Assembly: GCA_942490705.1 (NCBI GenBank)
Contig: CALNXY010000015.1
Location: 310,001-374,000, forward strand
DNA from: JAGRCP01 sp942490705
GTDB taxonomy: Bacteria > Chloroflexota > Anaerolineae > Caldilineales > Caldilineaceae
DNA length: 64,000 bases
Direction of reading: 5' to 3'
The first letter of the stretch is position 1, and every line of letters starts with the position of its first letter. The notes under the pieces were generated by a model. It saw nothing but the letters and a program-made list of their open reading frames with translations. It had not been told where the DNA came from and searched no databases. Positions 28,139 through 37,493 of the stretch are shown here, piece after piece. The position numbers and the translations under genes are program-made.

Positions 28139-28905
28139 CCGACAAGATAGGAAATGCCGAGAGGCGAAAGCAACGAGCGCGACCGACCAATCTGCCAATG
28201 GTACGGTGCGCCATCCAGGCTTCCCACCATGGCCTTTAGTTCATCTGCGCTGTAGGTACGCAAGCAAGACACAATGCCATCAAAGAGCAACACTAGCGGG
28301 ATGGCGGGGATCACATAGGTCCAGAAGAGGCGGGACCAGCTAAAGGGGCGAATCAGCGGGACGCCCAACCAGGCCAGCGGCGCAAGCACGATCATGAAGA
28401 TCAAAGCGAAGAGCGAGCGCTGCGTCTGTTCGAAGATGGCTATGCCCTGCCCTGCATCGACTGCGTCTTGAAGAATCGCCCTGGCGTTCTCCGGGTCGAA
28501 GTGGTGAAATGCCGTGAAGAGCGTGCGCAGCCCCGGCAGATCCGCCGGCACAGCCGTGGCATCGACCGGATCAGGCACAAATTGAATGCGCCCGCCGCTC
28601 CGCGTATGGGCGCTGGCCATGGCGGCCTGATTGGGGAAGAGATCGGTCAGCACCACAATCGGCGGCCGAGCAGCAGCGGCGAATCGATGGTACAGGCCCG
28701 ACCACGGCCCGCCGCTCCCAGCGCAAAGATCGACAATGTAGCGGTCACCGGTGGCTGCCAGCGCATGTGCCAACGGCTCAACCGCGCCATCAAATTGACG
28801 ACCTACGACCGCGAAGAGGCGAAGACAGTCGGTCGCGCCATCGCGTACCGCAGGGGGACACCAGGGCTGGTCGTGAATTTCAAGCAGTTGGCGGCGGGTG
28901 ATCAT
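28075..28905 (-). CDS. SAM-dependent methyltransferase with membrane segments
   Basis: The start is ATG 28905 (GAGGAC just upstream), giving 276 residues. Motif I is VDLCAGSGGPW, after a short N-terminal helical region, followed by a Rossmann-like core (VVLTDLFPN, TAFHHF). The region around residues 170-225 is strongly hydrophobic (two membrane helices, including FMIVLAPLAWLG). It then returns to a soluble tail. Methylation of a hydrophobic phenol would suit a membrane-bound enzyme. Together with the convergent synthase and flavoprotein this matches the composition of phenolic-lipid clusters. It converges with the flavoprotein gene. Confidence 0.75.
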   Translation of the reverse strand: MITRRQLLEIHDQPWCPPAVRDGATDCLRLFAVVGRQFDGAVEPLAHALAATGDRYIVDLCAGSGGPWSGLYHRFAAAARPPIVVLTDLFPNQAAMASAHTRSGGRIQFVPDPVDATAVPADLPGLRTLFTAFHHFDPENARAILQDAVDAGQGIAIFEQTQRSLFALIFMIVLAPLAWLGVPLIRPFSWSRLFWTYVIPAIPLVLLFDGIVSCLRTYSADELKAMVGSLDGAPYHWQIGRSRSLLSPLGISYLVGYPLADAGKGESAAPRVARTK

Positions 28906-29027
28906 GGGCTTGTCCTCGCGATCGGGCACTGTACGGGAAGTACCGATCGTAGCGCATACCCAATCAACCCGCCAAATACGCGACGCTTGCTGGCCTGCCG
29001 ACGTCAACGGCGACAGGCCAGGCCGCC

Positions 29028-32000
29028 CTAGCGTTCGACGATCGGCAGGTAGATGCGGTCATCGTCGAGACCGCTATCGCTCAGCAAGAGGCGAACGCTC
29101 GCTTCCAGGTCGACCACACCGTCACCAGAGCCGGCTTCAACGCGCACGATCACGGCGCCCGTCGCGTCTGGCGTCTTGACGAAGCGTGTCGTGGCGTGAC
29201 CGGAGTCATCGGTCACGCGCTCGGCCGTTTCGCCGCCATCAATTGTGCCGCGATCGCCGTCGTCGTCACCCACGCTGAAGCGGAGCATGGCGCCGGCAAC
29301 CGGTTCGCCCCAGGCGTCGCGCAGCGTGGCATCCAGCTGACTTACGTCCGTGTTGCGTAGATCAAGCGGCGCCGCGCTCAGCTCGAGCAGCGCGGGTACT
29401 GCCTCTTTGATTTCAATACTTGTCCTGGCCGTTATACCACCGTCGAACTCGGCGATGATCTCAGCAACGCCGCTCTCCAAACCGGCCGTGAACAGAACGG
29501 GCAATCGCCCCTCGACGAAGTGCGTCGACGCGGTCTCGACGCTGCCCAAAGTCGTGCGCAGCTGGAAAAGCCCCTCAACGCTGCGCCCCGTCACATTACC
29601 CAAATCGTCAAGAATTTGCAGCGTCAAGTCAGCCGTATCCGTTCCATTGGGCCGCAATGAGCCATACGCAGCCCGATTGTCAAATTGCGCGCCGGCAAGC
29701 TGCCGAAAGAAGGCCACTTCAACCGCCGCACTGCCCGTGATGATCTCCTCTTGCTGCTCGGTCAGGGTTAGAACGACCTCCCCCCGCTCACCAAGCCGAT
29801 CGCCTGATTGCCGCAACACGGTCACACCAAAGGGCGAGGCGCCGCCACCGTCAAGGCACAGGGAACTTCCCTCCGGCGTTACTGCCCAATCAGATGGTGC
29901 GCTGACCGCGACACTGAAGCAGACGGGCAGGCTATTCTGATTTGTCACGGAGAAGCCAATTCGTAGGGCTTCGTCATAGAACGCCTCGATTTGCGTGCTG
30001 CTCGGCTCCACATCCAGCGGCTGAAAATTATGCGGGATCAGATCGCTGCGTCGAACGGTCACACCGTCAACGCTTCCTTCCACCCACAAATAGGCGACGC
30101 CGGAAGTGGCGGGACTGAATTCCGGCAGGGCGAAGATGCCGTCGCCGGCTGGGCCGTCGTCATGGTTGCCGTCGTCATACAGCGTAAGGGGTGTGCCGAC
30201 AACAGCGCCGTTTGGGCCCTCAAACCAGGCTTGGAGGACATTTTCGTCAAAAGGCCGGCCCAGATCGATGCGTAGCGGCTGGACCTTGAGTGAAAGGATA
30301 TGGGGAATCAGGCTCTCGACGCGCAGCGGACTGGCGGCCAGCGCATTGAAGGAAAACGTTCCCTCACCGGTGGGGCCGGCGTCGATTACCGCCTCGTATT
30401 GACCACCGCGACCGCTGGTATTGACCTGCACAAACTGAACCAGTCCATCATTGAGACTTACGCACCGCACAAACGCGTTGTCGGTACAATCCACGGCCGT
30501 GCCATCTGGGCTGCGCACGATCATCTTTTCAAAACTGCCGCTATAGCCCGTCAGGAGAAAGGCGACACTATCGATCAGCGGATCAACGTCGACTACGTAG
30601 GTTTTGGTCGGTTGGGGTGGCGCCGGCAAAAACTTATAGCCGGTGCCGGCCTGCGCCCCCGTCACGCTGCCGTTGGCGGCAACGAGCGACGCGGTATCGG
30701 TGTTGAGGCCAATCAGCGAGCGCTGGGAGTCACCACCGATTAGCTGACCATATTGATAGCGTACTTCACCCGTTGCATTGTTGAAGAGGACCTGGTAGGT
30801 GCGCGGGCTGCCGGGACTTGCGCTGGAAGTTCGCGTGCCAATCCCACCGCTCGTGACGGCAAACCAATCGCCTTCTGTCTTCGAAAAAACATAGGTGCAG
30901 TCCCCGCCGCACTCCTGCCAGAACGGGAATTCAACCGACCCCACGTTGTGATACCACGAGTGATTCCCCTGCAAAATATTGGCTGCGACCACCAACCTCG
31001 ACTGCCCCTGCAAACCGTCGCGGACGAACGCATGAACGCTGCCGTCGGCATGGACCTGGAGGTTGTTAAAGAGGTCGAGAAGGATCACGCGTACGCCGTC
31101 GACCGTCGTTCCGTGATATGTGCCGCCTGCGCTTGGTTCGGTGTCGATCCACTTGTATTCGCCCGGTCCAAGCGCGGTGGCTGGGGCAAGCCTGTCCACG
31201 CGGTAAGTGGTCCAGTCACTGACGTAGTCGCTCCAGCGGCCTGCGCCTGCCGTATGGTGGAGCTGTGCCTTGAGGATATCAGCCGCATTCGCCAGTTGAT
31301 CGGGCGTAACATAAAGAAACTGGCCGCCACTTGTCAACGCCGTCAACAGATAAGGCACCATGCCGGTCGGCTGGGAGCCATCAGCAGCCAGCGCAAGATA
31401 GCTCTTTTCGCCACCGCTGATGGCCAGGGGCGGTGTGGCGGGCGAAGCGCAGCCGCCCAACAGCACGATGGAGCTGCGGATACGTTGCCGTTGCAGCACA
31501 CTGTGGACGAGATTCGGATCATAGCCCTCAACGGTCTCACCGTCCGTGTAGAGCCACGCGTCGCCGTCACGCTTATCGTCGACGGCAAACGCCAATGCGC
31601 CCAGGCCATCGACGTAGCAGCCGGTGTCGGCGCCGTTGGCGATCAGCGCGTCGACCAGCAGCAAAATCTGCTGGGCAAAAAAGCGTCCCTCAAAGACTAC
31701 GTTGTCGACAGGCGAACTCGCGTTGAAGGTAGAGAGGTTCATGTCCGTACCGTGGAGCGCCGCGGCATAGTCAGTCACTTGTTCACGGATGAGTTGCTGG
31801 ACCGCATTGAGCTTGCTGCCTCCCACACCCGCGGCCATGCTAATGCTATTGTCAACGACCATCGTTACCTGGTCCCACCAGCGATAGTCCGTTTTGACGT
31901 TCTGCACAACTGCGGCCGATGTGGCCGCGTCGGTCGGCAGCCCCAACTCATGCCAAAGTTCAAGGAACCGTGGGAGGTCACACTGTGCGCTCTCTCGAAA

Positions 32001-33617
32001 GCGAGCATCAGTCAGCACGCGCTGGAGCGGGGCATGGCCGTAGCCGATGATGTCCTGGCCGTCAACGTCGCCATCGAAGATATCCCAAAGGAGCGCGGCC
32101 ACCGCACCTTCGTTGCGATCTGATGGCTCGCCAGGGCGCATTTCCAGATCGACCGTCGGCCCCTGCGGGTCGATGAAGTAGCTATGGTATCCGGCGCCCG
32201 GCATGCTGGTGCGCACCGCACTCTGGTAGTAATCGGGATAACCTTCGCCCCAGGCGAGACGCGTGCCGTTGACGCCGGTGTTGAGACCGGGCAGGGTATG
32301 ACGGCCGCCAGGGTTGCGGTTACAGCTCATCTGGTGGTCGGCAAAGTGACCCCATTCATGAATAATGACCGAATCGTCCCACTCGTCTGGATCATTGACG
32401 TGATCGGCGATGAAAATTGATGCGTTCCGATCGGAATAGGCCGATCCTGTACGATTAGCGCCGCGCTGCCAGATCACCCGCACGGACCCGATAAAGCGAG
32501 GCGAGGCACCGGCGTTATCATTCCAAAAGCGTCGCGCATAAAAGAGCGCATCCCCAATATTGAAAACCGCCGCTTCGATCGAATCTAGTCGAAAGACATC
32601 CAAGTCAAAATCGACCAGCCCGCCTGACGATTCGATCACACGCGAGTCAAAGCAGTAAAGGTAGCGACGCTCGGCGTCGACGACCTGGGCCACCAGTTCA
32701 TCGCCGTCGCGTACCTCGGCGCAGACGCGGTAGTAGAGTTCCAATTCGTTATCCGCCAGGCCATCATCATCGCAGAAATGAAAGGCAAAATTGCCCAGAT
32801 CATCCGTCACTGTGTGGCCATACGAATCGTCGGAGACGGTATCAAGTTCACGCAGTTCGACTAGCGTATGATGAACCGCACGTGCACCGCCTTGCTGAAG
32901 ATCGTAAGAACCGACCCCGTCGCGGGCGGTAGGCAGCTTCTCTTCACGGCGCAGCGTGCCGCGAACGTCAAAACAACCCTCCGCAGCTGTCGTGCGCAGC
33001 GCCGCGTCCTCCACCGCACGATCTGCTTTGTTGACTGTCGGCCGCTGCGCCACTGGTGAGTAGAGGGGTAGACGTGGGTCAAGATCAACAATGGCGAGCT
33101 GGCCGTCCGGGGAAAGGGTAGCAAACAGCACGGTTACCGCCGTCAGGTGCGTGGCTTCATCAGGGCGAAACGAGGCTGCCACCTCAATCGTATAAGTCCC
33201 CGGTTCATCGAGGCGCACGCGGCGCTGGCGCTTCACTCGCTCGCCGGATGCGACCGCACCCACTGCTTCAGATGCAGGGCCGTCTAGCAGCGTGCCCCCT
33301 TCGGGCAACGTCCACCGAAAGGTCAATTCGGGTGCAGTCAGGAGCGGCTGCGCTGCCGCGTCCAGTCCAATCATCCCGGTGGAGTCAGAAGTGAGCACAA
33401 GGATCAGTTCAATCCCCCACTCGTCCCCGCCACCGTGGACGGTAATCGGCGGCGCTTGCGTGCCCGGCGCGGCGCGCATAGAAGATGGCAGCAAAACAAC
33501 TGCGCAGCACAAAGTCAGCAACACAACCGCAATCTTACGTAGCGGAGCCGCTGATCCTGATCCAGCAGTAAAAATCTCTTCGACATCAGCCAAATACTCC
33601 ATCAGTCGAGTGCGCAT
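29028..33617 (-). CDS. Large secreted protein: zinc metallopeptidase domain, vWA domain and Ig-like repeats
   Basis: From ATG 33617 (GGGAAG upstream) the protein has 1529 residues, with a signal segment at about residues 27-48 (IAVVLLTLCCAVVLL). A transthyretin/Ig-like stretch is seen around 200-330. H420-E-W-G-H (IIHEWGHFADHQ) is a zincin HExxH motif, followed by a possible third ligand Glu in WGEGYPDYY. A von Willebrand A-like domain starts at D589 (VVDNSISM, the MIDAS DxSxS pattern). The C-terminal half has big-Ig/intimin-like repeats, ending LPIVER. Likely exported and surface or matrix associated. It could cleave and bind a target protein; which one is unknown. Confidence 0.75.
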   Translation of the reverse strand: MRTRLMEYLADVEEIFTAGSGSAAPLRKIAVVLLTLCCAVVLLPSSMRAAPGTQAPPITVHGGGDEWGIELILVLTSDSTGMIGLDAAAQPLLTAPELTFRWTLPEGGTLLDGPASEAVGAVASGERVKRQRRVRLDEPGTYTIEVAASFRPDEATHLTAVTVLFATLSPDGQLAIVDLDPRLPLYSPVAQRPTVNKADRAVEDAALRTTAAEGCFDVRGTLRREEKLPTARDGVGSYDLQQGGARAVHHTLVELRELDTVSDDSYGHTVTDDLGNFAFHFCDDDGLADNELELYYRVCAEVRDGDELVAQVVDAERRYLYCFDSRVIESSGGLVDFDLDVFRLDSIEAAVFNIGDALFYARRFWNDNAGASPRFIGSVRVIWQRGANRTGSAYSDRNASIFIADHVNDPDEWDDSVIIHEWGHFADHQMSCNRNPGGRHTLPGLNTGVNGTRLAWGEGYPDYYQSAVRTSMPGAGYHSYFIDPQGPTVDLEMRPGEPSDRNEGAVAALLWDIFDGDVDGQDIIGYGHAPLQRVLTDARFRESAQCDLPRFLELWHELGLPTDAATSAAVVQNVKTDYRWWDQVTMVVDNSISMAAGVGGSKLNAVQQLIREQVTDYAAALHGTDMNLSTFNASSPVDNVVFEGRFFAQQILLLVDALIANGADTGCYVDGLGALAFAVDDKRDGDAWLYTDGETVEGYDPNLVHSVLQRQRIRSSIVLLGGCASPATPPLAISGGEKSYLALAADGSQPTGMVPYLLTALTSGGQFLYVTPDQLANAADILKAQLHHTAGAGRWSDYVSDWTTYRVDRLAPATALGPGEYKWIDTEPSAGGTYHGTTVDGVRVILLDLFNNLQVHADGSVHAFVRDGLQGQSRLVVAANILQGNHSWYHNVGSVEFPFWQECGGDCTYVFSKTEGDWFAVTSGGIGTRTSSASPGSPRTYQVLFNNATGEVRYQYGQLIGGDSQRSLIGLNTDTASLVAANGSVTGAQAGTGYKFLPAPPQPTKTYVVDVDPLIDSVAFLLTGYSGSFEKMIVRSPDGTAVDCTDNAFVRCVSLNDGLVQFVQVNTSGRGGQYEAVIDAGPTGEGTFSFNALAASPLRVESLIPHILSLKVQPLRIDLGRPFDENVLQAWFEGPNGAVVGTPLTLYDDGNHDDGPAGDGIFALPEFSPATSGVAYLWVEGSVDGVTVRRSDLIPHNFQPLDVEPSSTQIEAFYDEALRIGFSVTNQNSLPVCFSVAVSAPSDWAVTPEGSSLCLDGGGASPFGVTVLRQSGDRLGERGEVVLTLTEQQEEIITGSAAVEVAFFRQLAGAQFDNRAAYGSLRPNGTDTADLTLQILDDLGNVTGRSVEGLFQLRTTLGSVETASTHFVEGRLPVLFTAGLESGVAEIIAEFDGGITARTSIEIKEAVPALLELSAAPLDLRNTDVSQLDATLRDAWGEPVAGAMLRFSVGDDDGDRGTIDGGETAERVTDDSGHATTRFVKTPDATGAVIVRVEAGSGDGVVDLEASVRLLLSDSGLDDDRIYLPIVER

Positions 33618-33628
33618 AGATGTGGTTC

Positions 33629-33719
33629 TTCCCGGGAATGAATACGAAGCCGTACGACAGATCCAGCGTAACAGAAAAAGTTCCCAAGAGATTAGGAAAT
33701 TCTTCCCGATTCCCGGGAA
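33629..33719. promoter_or_regulatory. Two copies of the 10-bp palindrome TTCCCGGGAA upstream of the large peptidase gene
   Basis: The exact palindrome occurs at 33629-33638 and again at 33710-33719, 81 bp apart. The first sits 12-21 bases before the ATG at 33617 and overlaps the probable Shine-Dalgarno. They look like paired operator half-sites; no regulator is adjacent. Confidence 0.35.
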
Positions 33720-33882
33720 ATTCTTGCGGCTGGCAGGGCGCCCAACCATTCAGCCGGGTGCGCACACACTGATTTGATAGCCATGATCGCCCACGTATCA
33801 AGCCGCACGCGTGAGGGCCTGCTCATTGAGCACTTCACCACTTCATGTTCGACGCGACACGAAGCGAGCACTCGCCGGAAGC

Positions 33883-34036
33883 ATGAAAATCACCAAAGTT
33901 GACACATTTCTACTGGAAAGCCCGCTCGAGCGCTGGGTCGGCTGGTTGCAGAATTGAATCGACCGGCGTCATGTGGGCGTGGTCCAGTTGACGACCGAAG
34001 CGGGGGCTGGGGGTGGAAGTGGATCAGGCCATGCTG
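33883..34036 (+). pseudogene. Remnant of a mandelate racemase/enolase-superfamily gene
   Basis: ATG 33883 opens MKITKVDTFLLESP, the usual N-terminus of mandelate racemase/muconate lactonising enzymes. A TGA stops it at 33955-33957. In the same frame the next stretch reads VGVVQLTTEAG, and a shift then gives GWGWKW, near the expected GWGE. So the N-terminal ~50 codons survive with a stop and a frameshift and the rest is gone. It is most likely a decayed gene. The flanking 33780-33882 and 34037-34100 hold nothing I recognise. Confidence 0.6.
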
Positions 34037-34101
34037 ACGCGACTCTGTGTTAATTGTCGCGTGGTGGCATGCCCGGGAGAATGAAGGACGAGAGGGCAGC
34101 A

Positions 34102-34167
34102 CGACGGCGGATTCGGCAAGGCGCCACGCGTGCATCGTTTGGCCACTGCTGCTCGAATCCGCCGTTG
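34102..34167 (-). terminator. Long-loop inverted repeat after the aminotransferase gene
   Basis: CGACGGCGGATTCG (34102-34115) pairs with CGAATCCGCCGTTG (34154-34167), 13 of 14 bases, across a 38-nt loop. It begins 6 bp past the aminotransferase stop on the minus strand. The long loop and missing T tract make terminator function uncertain. Confidence 0.35.
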
Positions 34168-34172
34168 TTTAC

Positions 34173-35369
34173 TTACGCCCTTTCAAAATATTCCTTGAGT
34201 TTGCCCAATCCCGCTTCAATTTCCGGCACGTCAATGCCCGAATAGGCCAGACGGATGTAGTTATTTTCGCTGCCGGCCACGGGGCGGCCAAAGTGCTTGC
34301 GCGTGCAGAAGGAGACGTTGCACTCAGTCAATGCGCCGGTCATGAGGTCGTTGACGTCCGTCATGCCCTTGCGCGCCATGACTTGGCTCACATTGGGAAA
34401 AAGGTAGAAGGTGCTCTGGGGCGCGACGACCATGATGCCGTCGATCGCATTGAGGCCGGCAACCGCGGCATCGCGCCGCGCGCGCAGCGTGGCAAGAATG
34501 GCATCAGGCCCGCTGCTGTCGCCGCCGATCACGTCGACCATGGCCCGCTGGATGAAGTGGGTCGTGCACGATTCAGCGTTGGTATTGAGCTTGTTGATGA
34601 CGTCGATCACCGGCTGCGGGCCGATGGCTGCGCCCAAGCGCCATCCGGTCATGGCAAAGCGCTTGGAGCAGGTGTAGAGAATCACCGTGCGCTCCTGCAT
34701 GCCGGGAATATCAACGATGGAGATACCCGGGTCACCGTACTGCATCTCATGATAGGCATCGTCGCTGAGTACCCACAGATCATGGCGCAGGGCCAGCTCG
34801 GCAACCGCTTCCATCTCGGCACGGGAAGAGTGCGCGCCGGTGGGATTCTGATAGTTGTTGTAGATCAGGACGCGCGTGCGGTCTGTGACTGCAGCCGCTA
34901 GAGCGTCCATGTCCAGCGCAAAGCCGGCGGGCGTTTCGACGAAGCCGTAGGGCACGGCAATGCCGCCCTGGTACTCAATCTGGGATTCGTAGATGGGATA
35001 GCCGGGGTTGGGATAGAGGACCTCGTCGCCGGGATCCATCACCGCAGCCAGAAACTTGCCGATAACCGGCTTGCCGCCGGGCTGGATCGAGACTTGTTCG
35101 GCGCCGTACAGGACGTTGCGCTTGCGGCCCACATCGTCGGCGAGTACGGCCCGCAGCTCGGCAATGCCGGCGCCGGCGCAATAGCCCGTGTAGCCGTCGG
35201 CAATCGCCTGCGCCGTCGCGTCCACAATGTTCTGGGGTGTGGGCAGGTTGATGTCGCCCAGGTGGAAGGGATAGACCTTGTGGCCCTGGGCGGCCCAGGC
35301 CGCGGCAGCAGCGGAGACGGCAAAAGCGGTCTCCGTGCCCAGTTTGTCAAGTTGGCTCGCAAGTTTCAT
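34173..35369 (-). CDS. PLP-dependent aminotransferase, class I/II
   Basis: A 398-residue fold-type I aminotransferase, aspartate aminotransferase-like. The PLP lysine lies in CSKRFAMTGWRLG (about residue 232) and the Asp/Tyr pair in DDAYHEMQYG. YNNYQNPTGA holds the conserved Asn-Pro-Thr-Gly. It transfers an amino group between an amino acid and a 2-oxo acid; the exact substrate cannot be told from sequence. ATG 35369 has GAGGAA 5-6 bases upstream. No pathway partner is nearby, and the upstream 287-bp gap shows no clear promoter. Confidence 0.88.
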   Translation of the reverse strand: MKLASQLDKLGTETAFAVSAAAAAWAAQGHKVYPFHLGDINLPTPQNIVDATAQAIADGYTGYCAGAGIAELRAVLADDVGRKRNVLYGAEQVSIQPGGKPVIGKFLAAVMDPGDEVLYPNPGYPIYESQIEYQGGIAVPYGFVETPAGFALDMDALAAAVTDRTRVLIYNNYQNPTGAHSSRAEMEAVAELALRHDLWVLSDDAYHEMQYGDPGISIVDIPGMQERTVILYTCSKRFAMTGWRLGAAIGPQPVIDVINKLNTNAESCTTHFIQRAMVDVIGGDSSGPDAILATLRARRDAAVAGLNAIDGIMVVAPQSTFYLFPNVSQVMARKGMTDVNDLMTGALTECNVSFCTRKHFGRPVAGSENNYIRLAYSGIDVPEIEAGLGKLKEYFERA

Positions 35370-35656
35370 GGGTATTCCTCGCTCGGTAGTCGATTGCAGT
35401 CGGGAGTAGCGGAAGAGCCCCTATGCTAGCACAGTTAGGTGTTGTCCAACAGGTTGACAATCGTTGATGTGGGGATCTGTTCCTGTACAGGAAGCAGACG
35501 GTTAGTCCGGCGAGAGTTGCGCGTTAGTCGAGCGATAGAAGCACGCGTCTATGATAAGCGACAAGACCTGCGCAGCGTATTCGTCCTGTGTAGCACCGGC
35601 GCAGCGCTTCACTGTGGGTCGAAACGCATTCCCATCATGTACAAAGGAGAGAGACG

Positions 35657-37330
35657 ATGGTACGACGCATTGGATTTCTAGTCGTTCTGATGACACTGAC
35701 AGCTCTGCTGGCCGCCTGCATCCAGCCGATTGCCAATCCGGATGCCGCTGGCGCCGCGACAACCGCAGACGCTGCCGGCGCCGTGGTGCGTATCGGCTGG
35801 GACGGCACAATCGATACGCTGAACCCGGTAGCCAGCCAGTCCCTGGCTACCAGCTTGGTGACGCGCCTCCTCTATGACACCATGGTCCGGCTGCAGCTCG
35901 ACGGTACCTATGCACCAGCGGCGGCCGAATCGATGGAGGTCTCCGAAGACGGCAAGACCTGGACCTTTACCCTCCGGGAAGGGCAGACCTTCGCCGATGG
36001 CGAACCGCTGACCGCCGAAGACGTGGTCTTTAGCTACACGCTCTTCAAGAACACGCCCGAATCCTTTGCGAGCACGGCGGCCGAGTTCTTCGAAACCATC
36101 GAAGCGCCCGATGGGCGGACCGTCGTCATTACCCTCAGCGAAGCCATTCCCAACATGGAAAGCCAGCTCATCACGCTTACCATCCTGCCCGAGCATATCT
36201 GGCGCGATCATGTCGACGATCCCATGGCCTTTGCGAATGAGGCGGCCGTCGGCAGCGGTCCCTTCCGCCTGGCCGACTATGGCGAAGAAGCGATCATTCG
36301 GCTGGCGGCCAATCCGGATCATCCGCTCCATGGGCCCCAGATCGATGGCGTCGACTTCATCTTCTACCCGGACGGCACCGAAATCGAAGCGCTCAAGGAC
36401 GGTGAGGTCGATCTGATCTGGGTTGCAGCCGAATCGATGGGCGAGTTGGAAGAGGCGGAAAATGTGGCCGTGGTGACCGGCGCGCCCTACGATCCGACCC
36501 TCACGGACATTATTCTCAACGTGACGACTGCGGAAAGCTGCCCGCCCGAAGACGGCGTCTGCTCGGGCCACCCTGCCTTACTCGACCGGAATGTGCGCCT
36601 GGCCCTGGCTCACGCTACCGACAAGCAAGGAATCATCGACGAGACGCTCAACGGTCTGGGCACGCCGGGCTTGATGCTGGTACCCGACGGCCTGGGACAC
36701 TGGTACAACGACACCATTGAGGACTACGCGTTTGATATTGCCACGGCCAATCAGATTCTGGATGACGCCGGCTACCTGGACAGCGATGGCGACGGCGTAC
36801 GCGAGATGCCCGACGGCAGCCGCCCCCTGCTCTTCCGTCTGAATTGGGAAGAAGGCGGCACGGAGTCGGACCTGATTGCCGATATCCTGGCCGACATGTG
36901 GGCCGAAATCGGCGTCCGGCTCGAACCGGCAGCCTTGGACTTCGACACGCTGCTCGGCGTCTGCTGCCCCAGCTTCGACTACGACATCATAATCTGGGGC
37001 TGGGGCTCCGATCCGGATCCCAGCTTCATGCTCAGCATCCTGACCACGGAGGCCATTGCCTACGGCTTGAACGAAACGGGCTACGCCAATCCCGAGTATG
37101 ATGCGCTCTATGCCGAGCAATCCGTGACGCTGGATGAAGACGCCCGGCGGGAAATCGTGTGGCGCATGCAGGAGATCGCTCACGCCGACATTCCCTACAT
37201 CGTCCCGTACTATCTGCAAAATGTGCAGGCCTACCGCACCGATAGATTCCAAGGTTGGGTGACGGATGAGGCCCGTCTAGAGCTGGCCGATATCTCCTCG
37301 CTGAGCCAGGTTGAACCCGTGAAAAATTAG
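35657..37330 (+). CDS. Oligopeptide/nickel-type ABC transporter substrate-binding lipoprotein (family 5)
   Basis: A 557-residue extracellular binding protein, DppA/OppA-like. The signal ends at the lipobox LAAC (LTALLAAC). Family motifs include WTFTLREGQTFADGEPLTAEDVVFSYTL (shown in two parts: WTFTLREG, then TAEDVVFSY) near residue 100 and a late ADIPYIVPYY. It should bind peptides, oligosaccharides or a metal chelate. The fused permease gene that could take over its cargo lies in convergent orientation. The ATPase subunit is not in the window. Start ATG 35657 follows AAAGGAGAG. A perfect hairpin ends it. Confidence 0.9.
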   Translation: MVRRIGFLVVLMTLTALLAACIQPIANPDAAGAATTADAAGAVVRIGWDGTIDTLNPVASQSLATSLVTRLLYDTMVRLQLDGTYAPAAAESMEVSEDGKTWTFTLREGQTFADGEPLTAEDVVFSYTLFKNTPESFASTAAEFFETIEAPDGRTVVITLSEAIPNMESQLITLTILPEHIWRDHVDDPMAFANEAAVGSGPFRLADYGEEAIIRLAANPDHPLHGPQIDGVDFIFYPDGTEIEALKDGEVDLIWVAAESMGELEEAENVAVVTGAPYDPTLTDIILNVTTAESCPPEDGVCSGHPALLDRNVRLALAHATDKQGIIDETLNGLGTPGLMLVPDGLGHWYNDTIEDYAFDIATANQILDDAGYLDSDGDGVREMPDGSRPLLFRLNWEEGGTESDLIADILADMWAEIGVRLEPAALDFDTLLGVCCPSFDYDIIIWGWGSDPDPSFMLSILTTEAIAYGLNETGYANPEYDALYAEQSVTLDEDARREIVWRMQEIAHADIPYIVPYYLQNVQAYRTDRFQGWVTDEARLELADISSLSQVEPVKN

Positions 37331-37346
37331 TCAGTTCAGTTGATTA

Positions 37347-37403
37347 TTGTCATGCTGTGTGGGTAATGGTCGCTTTGCTGCCGTTACCCACACAGCATGA
37401 CAA
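37347..37403. terminator. Perfect 20-bp hairpin between convergent genes
   Basis: TTGTCATGCTGTGTGGGTAA (37347-37366) is the exact reverse complement of 37384-37403, with a 17-nt loop. It lies 17 bp after the binding-protein stop and 90 bp before the end of the fused permease gene. No T run follows on either strand, so it is a Rho-independent terminator only by stem strength. Confidence 0.6.
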
Positions 37404-37493
37404 ATATAAGACCGGATTTCGATCGTATGTCGGTGATCCTGTAGCGGTCGCCGTAGCGGTCACCCAGGCATGAATGCCCAGTGGGATCGCTTC

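Noticed and set aside
34151..34166. GCTCGAATCCGCC resembling a tRNA T-loop
   Set aside because: No acceptor stem, anticodon arm or CCA can be built around it.
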